Of a DNA stretch of 34,494 nt, positions 1 through 7,650 are shown piece after piece. The DNA lies in NCBI GenBank assembly GCA_902537845.1, contig CACBDC010000009.1:1-34494 (forward strand), written 5' to 3'. The translations under genes and the position numbers were made by a program. Source of the stretch: an uncultured Pelagibacteraceae bacterium. Its GTDB lineage: Bacteria; Pseudomonadota; Alphaproteobacteria; Pelagibacterales; Pelagibacteraceae. Under the pieces are notes generated by a model. It saw nothing but the letters and a program-made list of their open reading frames with translations. It was not told the origin of the DNA and did no database searches. The stretch's first letter is position 1; each line of letters starts with the position of its first letter.

Positions 1-831
1 ACTCTACAAAGATCAACTTTAATTGAATTTCTTAAAGAAGACATTTACACACAACATTTAAGATTTGGAAAAAAAATAAAAGAAGTATCAGAACTTAAAG
101 ATAAAGTTCTCATAAAATTCAAAGATAATACAAATGATCTAGTAGATTTTGTTATTGCTGCTGATGGCATATTTTCAAATACGAAGTCTTTTTTTGAGAA
201 GAAAAAAATAGAGCCCAAGTTTAAGAAAGCAATAGCTGCAAGAGTAATTTTAAAATCAAAGTTCGATCTATACATCAGCGAGGAAAACATAAGCCTCATG
301 CTTGGTAGTAATTGTCATATTGTAATTTATCCAATTAATAAAAAAAAAGAATTAAATGTGGTGTGTATAATGAGATGTAAAAAATATGAGCCAGAAAATA
401 CAAAACAATTAATTCAAAATCTAATTTTAAAACAAAATCCTAAATTAAAAAATATATTTGAACATGAGATAAAAACATGGCCTCTTTATCACACTCCAAA
501 AATTCTGCCATCTTCTAATAAAAAAGTATTTTATATTGGCGATGCTTTTAACGGATTTTTACCAACTCTTGCACAAGGCGCTGGCCAATCCATAGAAAGT
601 GCTTATGAAATATTTAATTTATTAGAGAAGGAAAAGCTTGATAAAGAAAATAATTATTTTAAATTTAGATCCACCAGAGCAAAAATAATTAGACGAAGAT
701 CAAATTTCAATTTTTTTGTGTTTCACTTGTCAAATTTAATTATGCAAAAAGTTAGAAATATACTTTTACGATTTTTGGTGAAACGTAAATTTTTTGTAAA
801 TAGCTACTTAGGAAAAGTTTATAAAAATTAA
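1..831 (+). CDS. FAD-dependent monooxygenase, UbiH/UbiF-like family (5' part outside window)
   Basis: The frame is open from the first base to the TAA at 829-831, so the N-terminal Rossmann part lies outside the window. Two family signatures are visible. One is the DG motif (about residues 55-60, context VIAADGIFSNTKSFF). The other is the second FAD-binding motif near the C-terminus (GDAFNGFLPTLAQGAGQ, then SIESAYEI), which matches the GDAxHxxxPxxGQG pattern of class A flavoprotein hydroxylases, although the usual His after GDA is replaced (GDAFN). Members hydroxylate aromatic rings using NAD(P)H and O2; in alphaproteobacteria most such genes act in ubiquinone synthesis. The exact substrate cannot be read from this fragment, so salicylate-hydroxylase-type enzymes remain possible. 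The gene converges on ccrM and the two stop codons interleave in the shared tetramer TTAA. Confidence 0.8.
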   Translation, partial: TLQRSTLIEFLKEDIYTQHLRFGKKIKEVSELKDKVLIKFKDNTNDLVDFVIAADGIFSNTKSFFEKKKIEPKFKKAIAARVILKSKFDLYISEENISLMLGSNCHIVIYPINKKKELNVVCIMRCKKYEPENTKQLIQNLILKQNPKLKNIFEHEIKTWPLYHTPKILPSSNKKVFYIGDAFNGFLPTLAQGAGQSIESAYEIFNLLEKEKLDKENNYFKFRSTRAKIIRRRSNFNFFVFHLSNLIMQKVRNILLRFLVKRKFFVNSYLGKVYKN

Positions 832-1901
832 ACTTTAGTTTTAGAAATAAATTTTTGCCTTAAACTGTCAATAACAACAGTTGATCCATTAATATCGCAA
901 TGCCAGTAAGTCCAACCATTATAGCTTTCAGCACCCATAATCGTTGCAGCCACTTTGTGGATAGAACCTTCCGTCTCCTTATGTTTAATGCTTCCATCAG
1001 CCATGATTTTAGCATTAATCTTCTTTTTAGGATCAAATAGAGTAGTTCCAGGTTTCAGTATGCCGAGCTCTACGAGTGAACCAAAAGGTATACGTGGTTT
1101 AGATTTATAATTTTCAATTGTATCTAAATAGGTTTCTTCTAAAACCTTAGTTTTATTTAGCCGGTTTACAGCAGCCTTAAAATATTTTTTGTCTTTTTCA
1201 ATACCAAAATATTTTCTACCTAATTTTTTAGCCACGATTGCTGTGGTTCCAGTCCCTAAAAAAGGGTCGCAGACAGTATCACCTTTATTTGTTGTTGCTA
1301 AAATAACTCTATGTAAAAGAGCTTCAGGCTTTTGAGTCGAATGAATTTTTTTTCCATTTTTTCTTAATCTCTCTTTTCCATTACATATAGGCATTGTCCA
1401 GTCAGATCTCATCTGTAAGTCATCATTGAAACACTTTAAAGATTGGTAATTGAAAGTATACTTTGATTTCTTATTTTTTGAAGCCCAGATAAGAGTTTCA
1501 TGGGCATTAGTAAAACGTGTACCTCTAAAATTTGGCATAGGATTTTTCTTAATCCAAATCACATCATTAAGCAGCCAGTAATCTAAATTTTGTAAGTGAT
1601 AACCTAATCGAAAAATATTGTGATATGATCCAATCACCCAGATACTTCCATTCTCTTTTAAAATTCTTTTGCACTCAGATAGCCAAGCAAGACAGAACTT
1701 ATCGTAATGTTCAAAACCTTTAAATTGATCCCACTTATCATTTACCCCATTCACTTTACTCGCATCAGGTCGGGTTAATTTTTCTCCTATTTGCAAATTG
1801 TAAGGAGGATCGGCAAAAACTAAATCAAAAGTTCTATCAGGAATTTTTTTTAATTCCTTTAAACAATCTCCATTTACTAATTGACTGGAAAATTTTAACA
1901 T
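828..1901 (-). CDS. ccrM: CcrM-type adenine-specific DNA methyltransferase (GANTC)
   Basis: Transfers methyl from S-adenosylmethionine to N6 of adenine. By family membership the target is the adenine in GANTC, and in alphaproteobacteria this mark is tied to the cell cycle. The 357-residue length equals that of Caulobacter CcrM. The catalytic motif DPPY (residues 31-34, context FADPPYNLQIG) precedes the SAM-binding DPFLGTGTT (212-220), the order typical of beta-class enzymes. The C-terminal 85 residues, with ESYNGWTYWH near 325-334, form the RAMA-type DNA-recognition domain found in CcrM. It lies downstream of rnhB on the same strand, the arrangement seen in other alphaproteobacteria. The 78-bp gap before it holds three GANTC sites (reported separately), suggesting methylation-dependent self-control. 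Its 3' end overlaps the convergent monooxygenase by 4 bp. Confidence 0.96.
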   Translation of the reverse strand: MLKFSSQLVNGDCLKELKKIPDRTFDLVFADPPYNLQIGEKLTRPDASKVNGVNDKWDQFKGFEHYDKFCLAWLSECKRILKENGSIWVIGSYHNIFRLGYHLQNLDYWLLNDVIWIKKNPMPNFRGTRFTNAHETLIWASKNKKSKYTFNYQSLKCFNDDLQMRSDWTMPICNGKERLRKNGKKIHSTQKPEALLHRVILATTNKGDTVCDPFLGTGTTAIVAKKLGRKYFGIEKDKKYFKAAVNRLNKTKVLEETYLDTIENYKSKPRIPFGSLVELGILKPGTTLFDPKKKINAKIMADGSIKHKETEGSIHKVAATIMGAESYNGWTYWHCDINGSTVVIDSLRQKFISKTKV

Positions 1902-1979
1902 TCTATTGATTCAACCTTAAATTGAATCTAGGGTCAAACCTTTTTATAGAAAAAATGTATCCCTTAGTGTTTGAGATTC
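1902..1979 (-). promoter_or_regulatory. ccrM upstream region with three GANTC sites
   Basis: The 78 bp between the rnhB stop and the ccrM start contain GATTC at 1908-1912, GAATC at 1924-1928 and GATTC at 1975-1979. All are targets of the enzyme encoded just downstream. On the minus strand a -35-like TTGACC (complement of 1932-1937) is followed after 17 bp by TTGAAT, about 7 nt before the ATG. This promoter assignment is weak. The GANTC sites are seen directly; regulation through them is an inference from Caulobacter, where the ccrM promoter region carries such sites. Confidence 0.45.
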
Positions 1980-2552
1980 CTAGTTCGACAATATCTTGTG
2001 TATGGGTTTAAAACTTTTTCTGTGATGGGAGGTTACGCCAAATTTTTTTAAACCTTCAAAATGGGCCTTAGTTCCATAACCAAAATTATTTTCCCAAGCA
2101 TAATTAGAAAATTTCTTTGCGAGTTTAATCATGAGTTGGTCCCTATGAACTTTTGCAATTACAGAAGCTGCACTAATAACTTTTATTTTTTCATCACCGT
2201 TGATTATCGTTTTAAAATTTTTTAAACCAATTGGAGCAAAATTTCCATCAATCAATGTTAAATCTGGCTTTACAGTTAGATTCTTTATCGCTCTTTTCAT
2301 TGATAATAATGAAGCTTGTAAAATATTTAGTTCCAAAATTTCATCTACAGACGCTACACCAATAGCATAAAAAGAGTGAGATTTTATATGGTCTGAAATT
2401 TCAATTCTTTTTTTAAAGCTAATTTTTTTAGAGTCTTTCAAAAGATCTAAATTAACACCTTCTTTTAAAATTACAGCTGCTGACACTACTGGGCCAGCAA
2501 GGCAACCTCTACCAACTTCATCAACTCCTGCAGTAATTAATTTTTTTTTCAA
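1980..2552 (-). CDS. rnhB: Ribonuclease HII
   Basis: Cuts the RNA strand of RNA/DNA hybrids and starts removal of single ribonucleotides from DNA. The 190-residue protein begins with the family signature DEVGRG (D11, E12). It continues with LIDGN (D102), NGDEK (D120) and the block ISAASVIAKVHRD (126-138), supplying all four metal-binding acidic residues expected from E. coli RNase HII. NFGYGTKAHFEGLKKFG near the C-terminus is also typical. It follows the uracil-DNA glycosylase gene after 11 bp and is followed by ccrM, so the three DNA-maintenance genes probably share a transcript. The start is the ATG giving the normal short N-terminus before the first catalytic Asp. Confidence 0.96.
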   Translation of the reverse strand: MKKKLITAGVDEVGRGCLAGPVVSAAVILKEGVNLDLLKDSKKISFKKRIEISDHIKSHSFYAIGVASVDEILELNILQASLLSMKRAIKNLTVKPDLTLIDGNFAPIGLKNFKTIINGDEKIKVISAASVIAKVHRDQLMIKLAKKFSNYAWENNFGYGTKAHFEGLKKFGVTSHHRKSFKPIHKILSN

Positions 2553-2563
2553 TTTTATTTAAA

Positions 2564-3259
2564 TTAAATTTTTTTGTCTCTTATCATTTTTAAATCAATC
2601 CAAGCCATTTTTTTTTGAGCCGGTTGTCTCATTAAAAATGCTGGATGAAACGTTATTATGACAGATGTTTTACATCTACCGAACTTTTTTTCCATCCATT
2701 TTCCTCTCATTTTGGATATAACAATGTCGTTTCCAATTAGTGCATTCATTGCTGTACTTCCGAGTAATACCAGAATTTTTGGGTTAATAATTTCGATATG
2801 TCTAGTGATGAATGGTAAATATCTTTTAATTTCTTGATCTGTTGGTCTTCTATTGTCAGGAGGGCGATAATTAATAATATTAGATATATATACCTTTTTT
2901 CTATCTAAATCTATTGCAGCAAGCATTTTATCAAGTAAAGCTCCAGCTCGGCCCACAAAAGGTAAACCTTCTTCATCCTCATTAGCCCCCGGGGCCTCAC
3001 CAATAATCATTATTTTAGACTTTGGATTACCATCACTAAATACCATGTTAGTAGCATTATTTTTAAGACTACAATTTTTGATCTCATTAATTGATTTTTT
3101 TAGTTTTTTTAAATTATCTGTCTTATCTGCAGATATTGCAAAATTATCTTTTTTATATCTGTTGATTGCCTTGTTATTGTAAATTAAATTGTGATTAATA
3201 AGTTTATAGTATTTTATTAATTTAATAGGACTGAAAAAATTTTTGTTATTACTCTTCAT
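2564..3259 (-). CDS. Uracil-DNA glycosylase, family 4-like, lacking most Fe-S cysteines
   Basis: Removes uracil (deaminated cytosine) from DNA as the first step of base excision repair. Recognisable family-4 elements are motif 1 GEAPGANEDEEG (residues 87-98), FVGRAG (101-106), the segment YISNIIN-YRPPDNRRPT (124-140) and motif 2 HPAFLMRQP (205-213). Family-4 enzymes normally hold a [4Fe-4S] cluster with four cysteines. Here only C63 aligns with one of them: the residue three before it is Ile60, and the positions usually written KC(RPP) and AC(RPF) are Y131 and Y147. The protein therefore looks like a cluster-less variant. About 60 N-terminal residues precede the domain, as in other alphaproteobacterial members. 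Its start codon overlaps that of the divergent TPR gene by two bases, so either its promoter lies inside that gene or the true start is further in. Confidence 0.88.
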   Translation of the reverse strand: MKSNNKNFFSPIKLIKYYKLINHNLIYNNKAINRYKKDNFAISADKTDNLKKLKKSINEIKNCSLKNNATNMVFSDGNPKSKIMIIGEAPGANEDEEGLPFVGRAGALLDKMLAAIDLDRKKVYISNIINYRPPDNRRPTDQEIKRYLPFITRHIEIINPKILVLLGSTAMNALIGNDIVISKMRGKWMEKKFGRCKTSVIITFHPAFLMRQPAQKKMAWIDLKMIRDKKI

Positions 3260-4952
3260 GAAAAAAATTTATTTAAATATCAAGATAATAGTTCAAATTT
3301 TATTTGTCATTACTTTTTTGTCCACACAGCCAGTTAAGTCTTTGGATAAGTTTGATAAAGGAGACAGTATATCAGACTATTTTTATGGGCTACTATCGTT
3401 TAATGAAAATCAATACGAAGAGTCTTTTAAATTTCTAAGAAAATTAGATGGACTTGAAATAAGCCATGCTGACTACTCAGTTAAATATTTATATTCATTA
3501 ATTAATTCTGGAAATGTAAGAGAAGCATTTAATTACTCTAAAAAACTTGAGAAAAAAAATTTAGCTAATTTTGAAAGCTATCTTGTAACAGGTATTTTTT
3601 ATCTTAAAAATTCTAATTTAGATTTAGCAAAAAAATATTTGTTTAAAGCTAAAAATATGAATTCCAGTTCTATTTTAAATTACTATGTGTCTAGTTCCCT
3701 CTATAATTGGGCAAGTGTAACAGGTCTAAATTCAAGTCAAGCCTCCTTAGAACTTAAAAAATTGGACGATAGATTTGAAAATTTAAAAAAAATACAAAAC
3801 GTTTTTTTGAAATGTTTTTTCAACAGTCCAGATACTGAAAATTTTTTTGAAACACTTATTTCTAATCAGAAAATAGATTTTTCAAGATATAATTATTTTT
3901 ACGCATCTTACTTAGTATCACTAGGTCGAATCGACGAAGCTAAAAAAGTTATTAATTCATCATTAAAATATTATCCTAGGAATCTCCTGCTTAATCAATT
4001 TAAAATAGATTTATATAATAAAAGTAATGTTTTTATGTTCGATTGTAAGAATGAGCAACACGTTTCTGCTGAAATTTTATATATAACAGCCAATGCTTTA
4101 TCTTCTCAATCTATGCTTTCCTTTTCAAACTTCTATCTAAATTTAGCAAAATATTTAAACACTGATTTTCACTCTTACGATACATTACTTGCAGAAAATT
4201 ATTATAAAACTGACAATTTTGATAAAGCAAAAAAAATTTATAAGAGAATAAAAAATAAGGGCGGCGCATTTAACTGGTATTCATCAAAACAACTTGCGAG
4301 AATTTATCTTAAACAAGAGGATCAAAATAGAGCTTTAAATCTTTTAGCCAATGCTTACAAATCAATTCAAAATAAAAATATTTATGAAACTTTTGATTAT
4401 GCGGAGTTTTTAAAAAATAATGAAAAATTTGAAGAATCAATCACTTTCTATAGTAAAATTCTTAAACAGATTAAAAAAGATCATCCATTGTACCCCGAGG
4501 CCACTGATGGAAGAGGTGTAGCTTATGAACGTATTGGCCAATGGGAGAAAGCTGAAAAAGATCTTTTAGAGTCACTAAAGTCTGATCCTGAGCAAGCTTA
4601 TGTTATAAATTATTTAGCTTATTCTTGGATTGAACAAGGCATAAACATTAAAAAATCATTAAGCATGTTGGAAAAAGCTAATAAATTAAAATTAAACGAT
4701 CCTTTTATAATAGACTCGCTTGGTTGGGCTTTGTTTAAACTTGAAAGATATGAAGAGTCAAAAGAATATTTACAGCTAGCTGTAAAGTTAATGCCTGGTG
4801 ATCCAATAGTTAACGATCATTACGGAGACGTACTATGGAAAAACGGAAACAAAATTCAAGCAAGATATTATTGGAAATATGCATTGAAACTCGAAAAAGC
4901 TGAAGAAAAATTAAAAAAAACGATACAAGAAAAATTAATCCAAGGTCTATAA
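3258..4952 (+). CDS. Exported tetratricopeptide-repeat protein
   Basis: The reading frame can be extended to a TTG at 3243. The ATG at 3258 is preferred because it begins a clean signal peptide: MKK, then a hydrophobic stretch to about residue 25, with a possible cleavage site after VKS. The remaining ~540 residues are helical repeats. The best TPR units are near the C-terminus, for example the segment starting DSLGWALFKLERYEE and the next starting NDHYGDVLWKNG. This C-terminal pair is a conserved feature of a family of alphaproteobacterial TPR proteins often found just before ispE. It probably acts in the periplasm or envelope as a protein-protein scaffold; no enzymatic domain is visible. 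The ispE gene follows after 3 bp, so the two are surely co-transcribed. Function unknown. Confidence 0.8.
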   Translation: MKKIYLNIKIIVQILFVITFLSTQPVKSLDKFDKGDSISDYFYGLLSFNENQYEESFKFLRKLDGLEISHADYSVKYLYSLINSGNVREAFNYSKKLEKKNLANFESYLVTGIFYLKNSNLDLAKKYLFKAKNMNSSSILNYYVSSSLYNWASVTGLNSSQASLELKKLDDRFENLKKIQNVFLKCFFNSPDTENFFETLISNQKIDFSRYNYFYASYLVSLGRIDEAKKVINSSLKYYPRNLLLNQFKIDLYNKSNVFMFDCKNEQHVSAEILYITANALSSQSMLSFSNFYLNLAKYLNTDFHSYDTLLAENYYKTDNFDKAKKIYKRIKNKGGAFNWYSSKQLARIYLKQEDQNRALNLLANAYKSIQNKNIYETFDYAEFLKNNEKFEESITFYSKILKQIKKDHPLYPEATDGRGVAYERIGQWEKAEKDLLESLKSDPEQAYVINYLAYSWIEQGINIKKSLSMLEKANKLKLNDPFIIDSLGWALFKLERYEESKEYLQLAVKLMPGDPIVNDHYGDVLWKNGNKIQARYYWKYALKLEKAEEKLKKTIQEKLIQGL

Positions 4953-4955
4953 ATA

Positions 4956-5795
4956 ATGATTCTTAAGTCGTACGCAAAAATTAATTTGTCACTAATTGTT
5001 AACTCTAAACGTAAAGATAATTTACACGAAATCCAATCTTTATTTTGTTTAATTGATCTAGCAGACAAAATTAAGCTTAATAAAATTGAGGGAAAAAAAG
5101 ACAAAATTATTTTTAATGGTCCTTTTTCCCATTTGATAAATAAAAAAAATAATTCAATTTTTAATCTTTTAAATTTACTTAGAAAATTAAGACTAATTTC
5201 TAATTTTTACTCAATAGTTATTACTAAAAATATTCCAGTTTTTGGAGGATTAGGAGGGGGGACTAGTAACGCCGCCTTTCTTATGAAATTTCTCTTGCGA
5301 AGAAAAAAAATAAAAGGAAATACATTCAAAAAAGCTGAAAATGTAGTGGGTTCTGATTTAAGATTTTTTTTTTATAAACAAGGATTTTTAAAAAATCTGG
5401 GAAATATCACAAGCTTAAAAAAAAAACACAGACTGTTTTTTATTTTAATTCAACCAAAAATCAAATGTTCAACAAAAGACATTTATTCAAGAGTTAAAAA
5501 ATATTCAAGCAAGAAACCTTGGAATGAAAAAAAAATAATTTCAAAAAAAAATTTTATAAAACAATTAATTTCTAAAAATAACGATTTACAATCGATTGTT
5601 GAAAAAAAATACCCAATAATTAAAAAATTATTAACAGATCTGAAAAAAGAGAAGGGTTGTTATTTTTCAAGAATTACAGGATCTGGGTCTGTTAGTTACG
5701 GTTTATTTGATGACAAAATTGCCGCAAAAAAAGCCCTTATAAAATTAAAAAAAAAGTATCCTAAATTTTGGTTTTCATTTGCAAAAACTGTTTAA
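4956..5795 (+). CDS. ispE: 4-diphosphocytidyl-2-C-methyl-D-erythritol kinase
   Basis: A GHMP kinase that phosphorylates the 2-hydroxyl of CDP-methylerythritol using ATP, the fourth step of the non-mevalonate isoprenoid pathway. This feeds ubiquinone and undecaprenyl phosphate synthesis. The 279 residues match the family length. Visible motifs are SYAKINLSL at the N-terminus (catalytic Lys), the ATP-binding glycine loop PVFGGLGGGTSNAA (about 90-103), the catalytic Asp in VGSDLRFFF, and the C-terminal GHMP motif ITGSGSVSYGLF. The usual SSD of the glycine loop is TSN, a variation that probably has no effect. Very lysine-rich even for this genome. It sits 3 bp after the TPR gene, and tRNA-Gln follows 36 bp later. 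Confidence 0.95.
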   Translation: MILKSYAKINLSLIVNSKRKDNLHEIQSLFCLIDLADKIKLNKIEGKKDKIIFNGPFSHLINKKNNSIFNLLNLLRKLRLISNFYSIVITKNIPVFGGLGGGTSNAAFLMKFLLRRKKIKGNTFKKAENVVGSDLRFFFYKQGFLKNLGNITSLKKKHRLFFILIQPKIKCSTKDIYSRVKKYSSKKPWNEKKIISKKNFIKQLISKNNDLQSIVEKKYPIIKKLLTDLKKEKGCYFSRITGSGSVSYGLFDDKIAAKKALIKLKKKYPKFWFSFAKTV

Positions 5796-5811
5796 TTTTT
5801 ATGATAAATGA

Positions 5812-5817
5812 TATAAC
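5812..5817 (+). promoter_or_regulatory. Possible -10 element for tRNA-Gln
   Basis: TATAAC lies 14 bp before the first base of the tRNA and just after the ispE stop codon. The matching -35 region is weak, and in DNA this AT-rich such hexamers occur by chance, so the tRNA could equally be read through from ispE. Confidence 0.3.
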
Positions 5818-5831
5818 AAATCTCTTAACTT

Positions 5832-5905
5832 TGGGGCATAGCCAAGCGGTAAGGCAGCGGTTTTTGATACCGCCATCCTAGGTTCGAATCCTAGTGCCCC
5901 AGCCA
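5832..5905 (+). tRNA. tRNA-Gln (anticodon UUG), CCA encoded
   Basis: A full cloverleaf can be folded by hand. The acceptor stem TGGGGCA (5832-5838) pairs with TGCCCCA (5895-5901), discriminator G at 5902 and CCA at 5903-5905. The anticodon stem GCGGT/ACCGC encloses the loop TTTTGAT with anticodon TTG. The T arm contains GGTTCGAATCC. The U1-A72 first pair is typical of bacterial tRNA-Gln. It decodes CAA and, by wobble, CAG. The CCA-adding enzyme gene starts only 7 bp after the encoded CCA. Confidence 0.96.
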
Positions 5906-5912
5906 CGACTAT

Positions 5913-7175
5913 ATGTTTAAAATAAGTTTTAACTTTTTAAGAAAAATAAAAAAATACTTATTTCCGTTTTATAAAAATAAAGAACTAATTTTTGTATTTA
6001 AAAAAATCCAAGAAAATTTTCCGTCAGAAAAGGTTGCTGCAAGATTTGTTGGAGGTTGTGTAAGAAAATATTTAACTAACGAAAATATCGACGATATTGA
6101 TGTTGCAACGATTTTATCAACAAAAGAAATCAAAGAAAAATTTAAAAATACAAATTTCCAGGTTATCGAAACAGGAATTGAACATGGAACAATTACATTA
6201 GTTTCTAAAAAATTAAAAATTGAATTAACAACACTACGTAAAGATAAAGAAACTGATGGTCGACATGCCGAAGTAGAGTTTATTGATGATTGGAAATTAG
6301 ATTCAGAAAGAAGAGATTTTACAATTAATGCAATCTATTTAGATATAAATGGTAAAATTTATGATCCTCAAATGGGAACTGTTGATCTTAAAAATAAAAA
6401 TGTAAAGTTTATTGGAGACCCTTTTAAGAGAATTGAAGAAGATTATTTACGCATTATACGCTTCATCAGATTTAAGGTTATGTACAATAACAAAGTGGAA
6501 CAAACAACCAATGATGCTATCAAGCAAAACTTAGACGGAATTAAGAAAATTTCTAAAGAAAGAATCTTGATTGAATTATATAAGATTTTAGATACTAAAA
6601 ATTTCATCTATATAAATGAAAACATATTTTTGAAAGAAATTTTTACTCTTATTTTTCCAGAGTTTGAAAATTTAAAAAGATTAGAACGCTTGACTCAAAT
6701 TTGCGACAATATTCAATTAAATAAAGACTTGCTATTGTCTGTTCTACTTATAGATGAAAAAAATAATCATGAATACTTTTCTCATAAGTACAATATCTCT
6801 AATGATTTGAAGGAAACCTTAAATTTGTGTGCAAAAAATTATAAATTAATTTCTGAAGATAAAGATTTTTTAAATAAGGATTTAGAAAAAAATATTTATT
6901 ATAATGGTAAAAAATATTTAATTAATCTCAATATCGTTAACTTTGTTATTAATTCAAAATATAAGCTTAAAGATTTTTTACAGAACTTAAAAAAAATTCT
7001 TAAATCTAAAACTCATTTCTTCCCATTTGATGGGAACTATCTCATCGATAAAGGGATGAAGGAGGGGGTTACAATTGGAAAAGTTTTAAAAAAGCTTGAG
7101 GAGGAATGGATTAGGAATAATTTCAAAATTTCAGATGATGAAATTAAAAGTATAATTAAAGCGCATTCAAATTAA
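5913..7175 (+). CDS. cca: CCA tRNA nucleotidyltransferase
   Basis: Adds or repairs the 3'-terminal CCA of tRNAs from CTP and ATP. As a class II polymerase-beta superfamily enzyme it shows the N-terminal motif RFVGGCVRKYL (residues 44-54) with the metal-binding pair in DDIDVAT (D61, D63). The motif ERRDFTINAIYLD (132-144) and the base-recognition helix EEDYLRIIRFIRF follow. The helical C-terminal domain brings it to 420 residues, normal for the alphaproteobacterial form; a poly(A) polymerase role cannot be excluded from sequence alone. It begins 7 bp after tRNA-Gln, so processing of the tRNA 3' end would leave an almost leaderless mRNA. No Shine-Dalgarno sequence is visible. The 3' end interleaves with greA (shared TTAA). 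Since tRNA-Gln already encodes CCA, the enzyme mainly repairs ends at least for this tRNA. Confidence 0.93.
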   Translation: MFKISFNFLRKIKKYLFPFYKNKELIFVFKKIQENFPSEKVAARFVGGCVRKYLTNENIDDIDVATILSTKEIKEKFKNTNFQVIETGIEHGTITLVSKKLKIELTTLRKDKETDGRHAEVEFIDDWKLDSERRDFTINAIYLDINGKIYDPQMGTVDLKNKNVKFIGDPFKRIEEDYLRIIRFIRFKVMYNNKVEQTTNDAIKQNLDGIKKISKERILIELYKILDTKNFIYINENIFLKEIFTLIFPEFENLKRLERLTQICDNIQLNKDLLLSVLLIDEKNNHEYFSHKYNISNDLKETLNLCAKNYKLISEDKDFLNKDLEKNIYYNGKKYLINLNIVNFVINSKYKLKDFLQNLKKILKSKTHFFPFDGNYLIDKGMKEGVTIGKVLKKLEEEWIRNNFKISDDEIKSIIKAHSN

Positions 7176-7648
7176 ATATAATCTACCCCAAGTATCTCAA
7201 AATTTTTCTCACCGGATGGAGTATTTACACTTAACATATCCCCTTTATCTTTCCCTATTAATGCTTTGCCAATAGGACTTTTAAAAAAAATAAGATTTTT
7301 TTTAATATCAGCCTCATCTTGTCCCACTAATTTATACGTAATTTTTTTATTTAAATCTAAATCTAGCACATTTACAGTTGCTCCAAAAATTACCTTTCCA
7401 TTATTTTCAATCTTCGTCACATCAATAACATTTGCACGAGCTATTAGGTCATTTATCGCAATGACTCTACTTTCTAATAAGGCTTGTTGTTCCTTTGCTG
7501 CGTGATACTCTGCATTTTCCTTCAGGTCACCGTGAGATCTTGCTTCCGCAATGGCTTCAACAATTTTTGGTCTTTGAATGTTTTTTAAATTCTCTAATTC
7601 TAATTTTAAATTTTCAAGTCCACTAACAGTAATAGGTTCTTTTTCCAT
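7172..7648 (-). CDS. greA: Transcription elongation factor GreA
   Basis: Enters the secondary channel of RNA polymerase and triggers cleavage of backtracked transcripts. The coiled-coil N-terminal domain with the tip acidic pair (GDLKENAEYHAAKEQQ) and the C-terminal globular domain (ending FEILGVDYI) are intact. An ATG at 7660 inside hemF would add MEII. The ATG at 7648 is chosen because it gives the standard 158-residue GreA starting MEKEPIT and lies 2 bp after the hemF stop. Third gene of trmL-hemF-greA. Its stop codon interleaves with that of the convergent cca gene. Confidence 0.96.
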   Translation of the reverse strand: MEKEPITVSGLENLKLELENLKNIQRPKIVEAIAEARSHGDLKENAEYHAAKEQQALLESRVIAINDLIARANVIDVTKIENNGKVIFGATVNVLDLDLNKKITYKLVGQDEADIKKNLIFFKSPIGKALIGKDKGDMLSVNTPSGEKNFEILGVDYI

Positions 7649-7650
7649 AA

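Noticed and set aside
45-299. 84-codon minus-strand frame at the left edge
   Set aside because: Antisense to the monooxygenase frame, which is open from base 1 and contains the DG motif in this region.
3243-3257. TTG start 15 bp upstream for the TPR protein
   Set aside because: It would put five hydrophobic residues before a normal MKK signal peptide; the ATG at 3258 is the better start.
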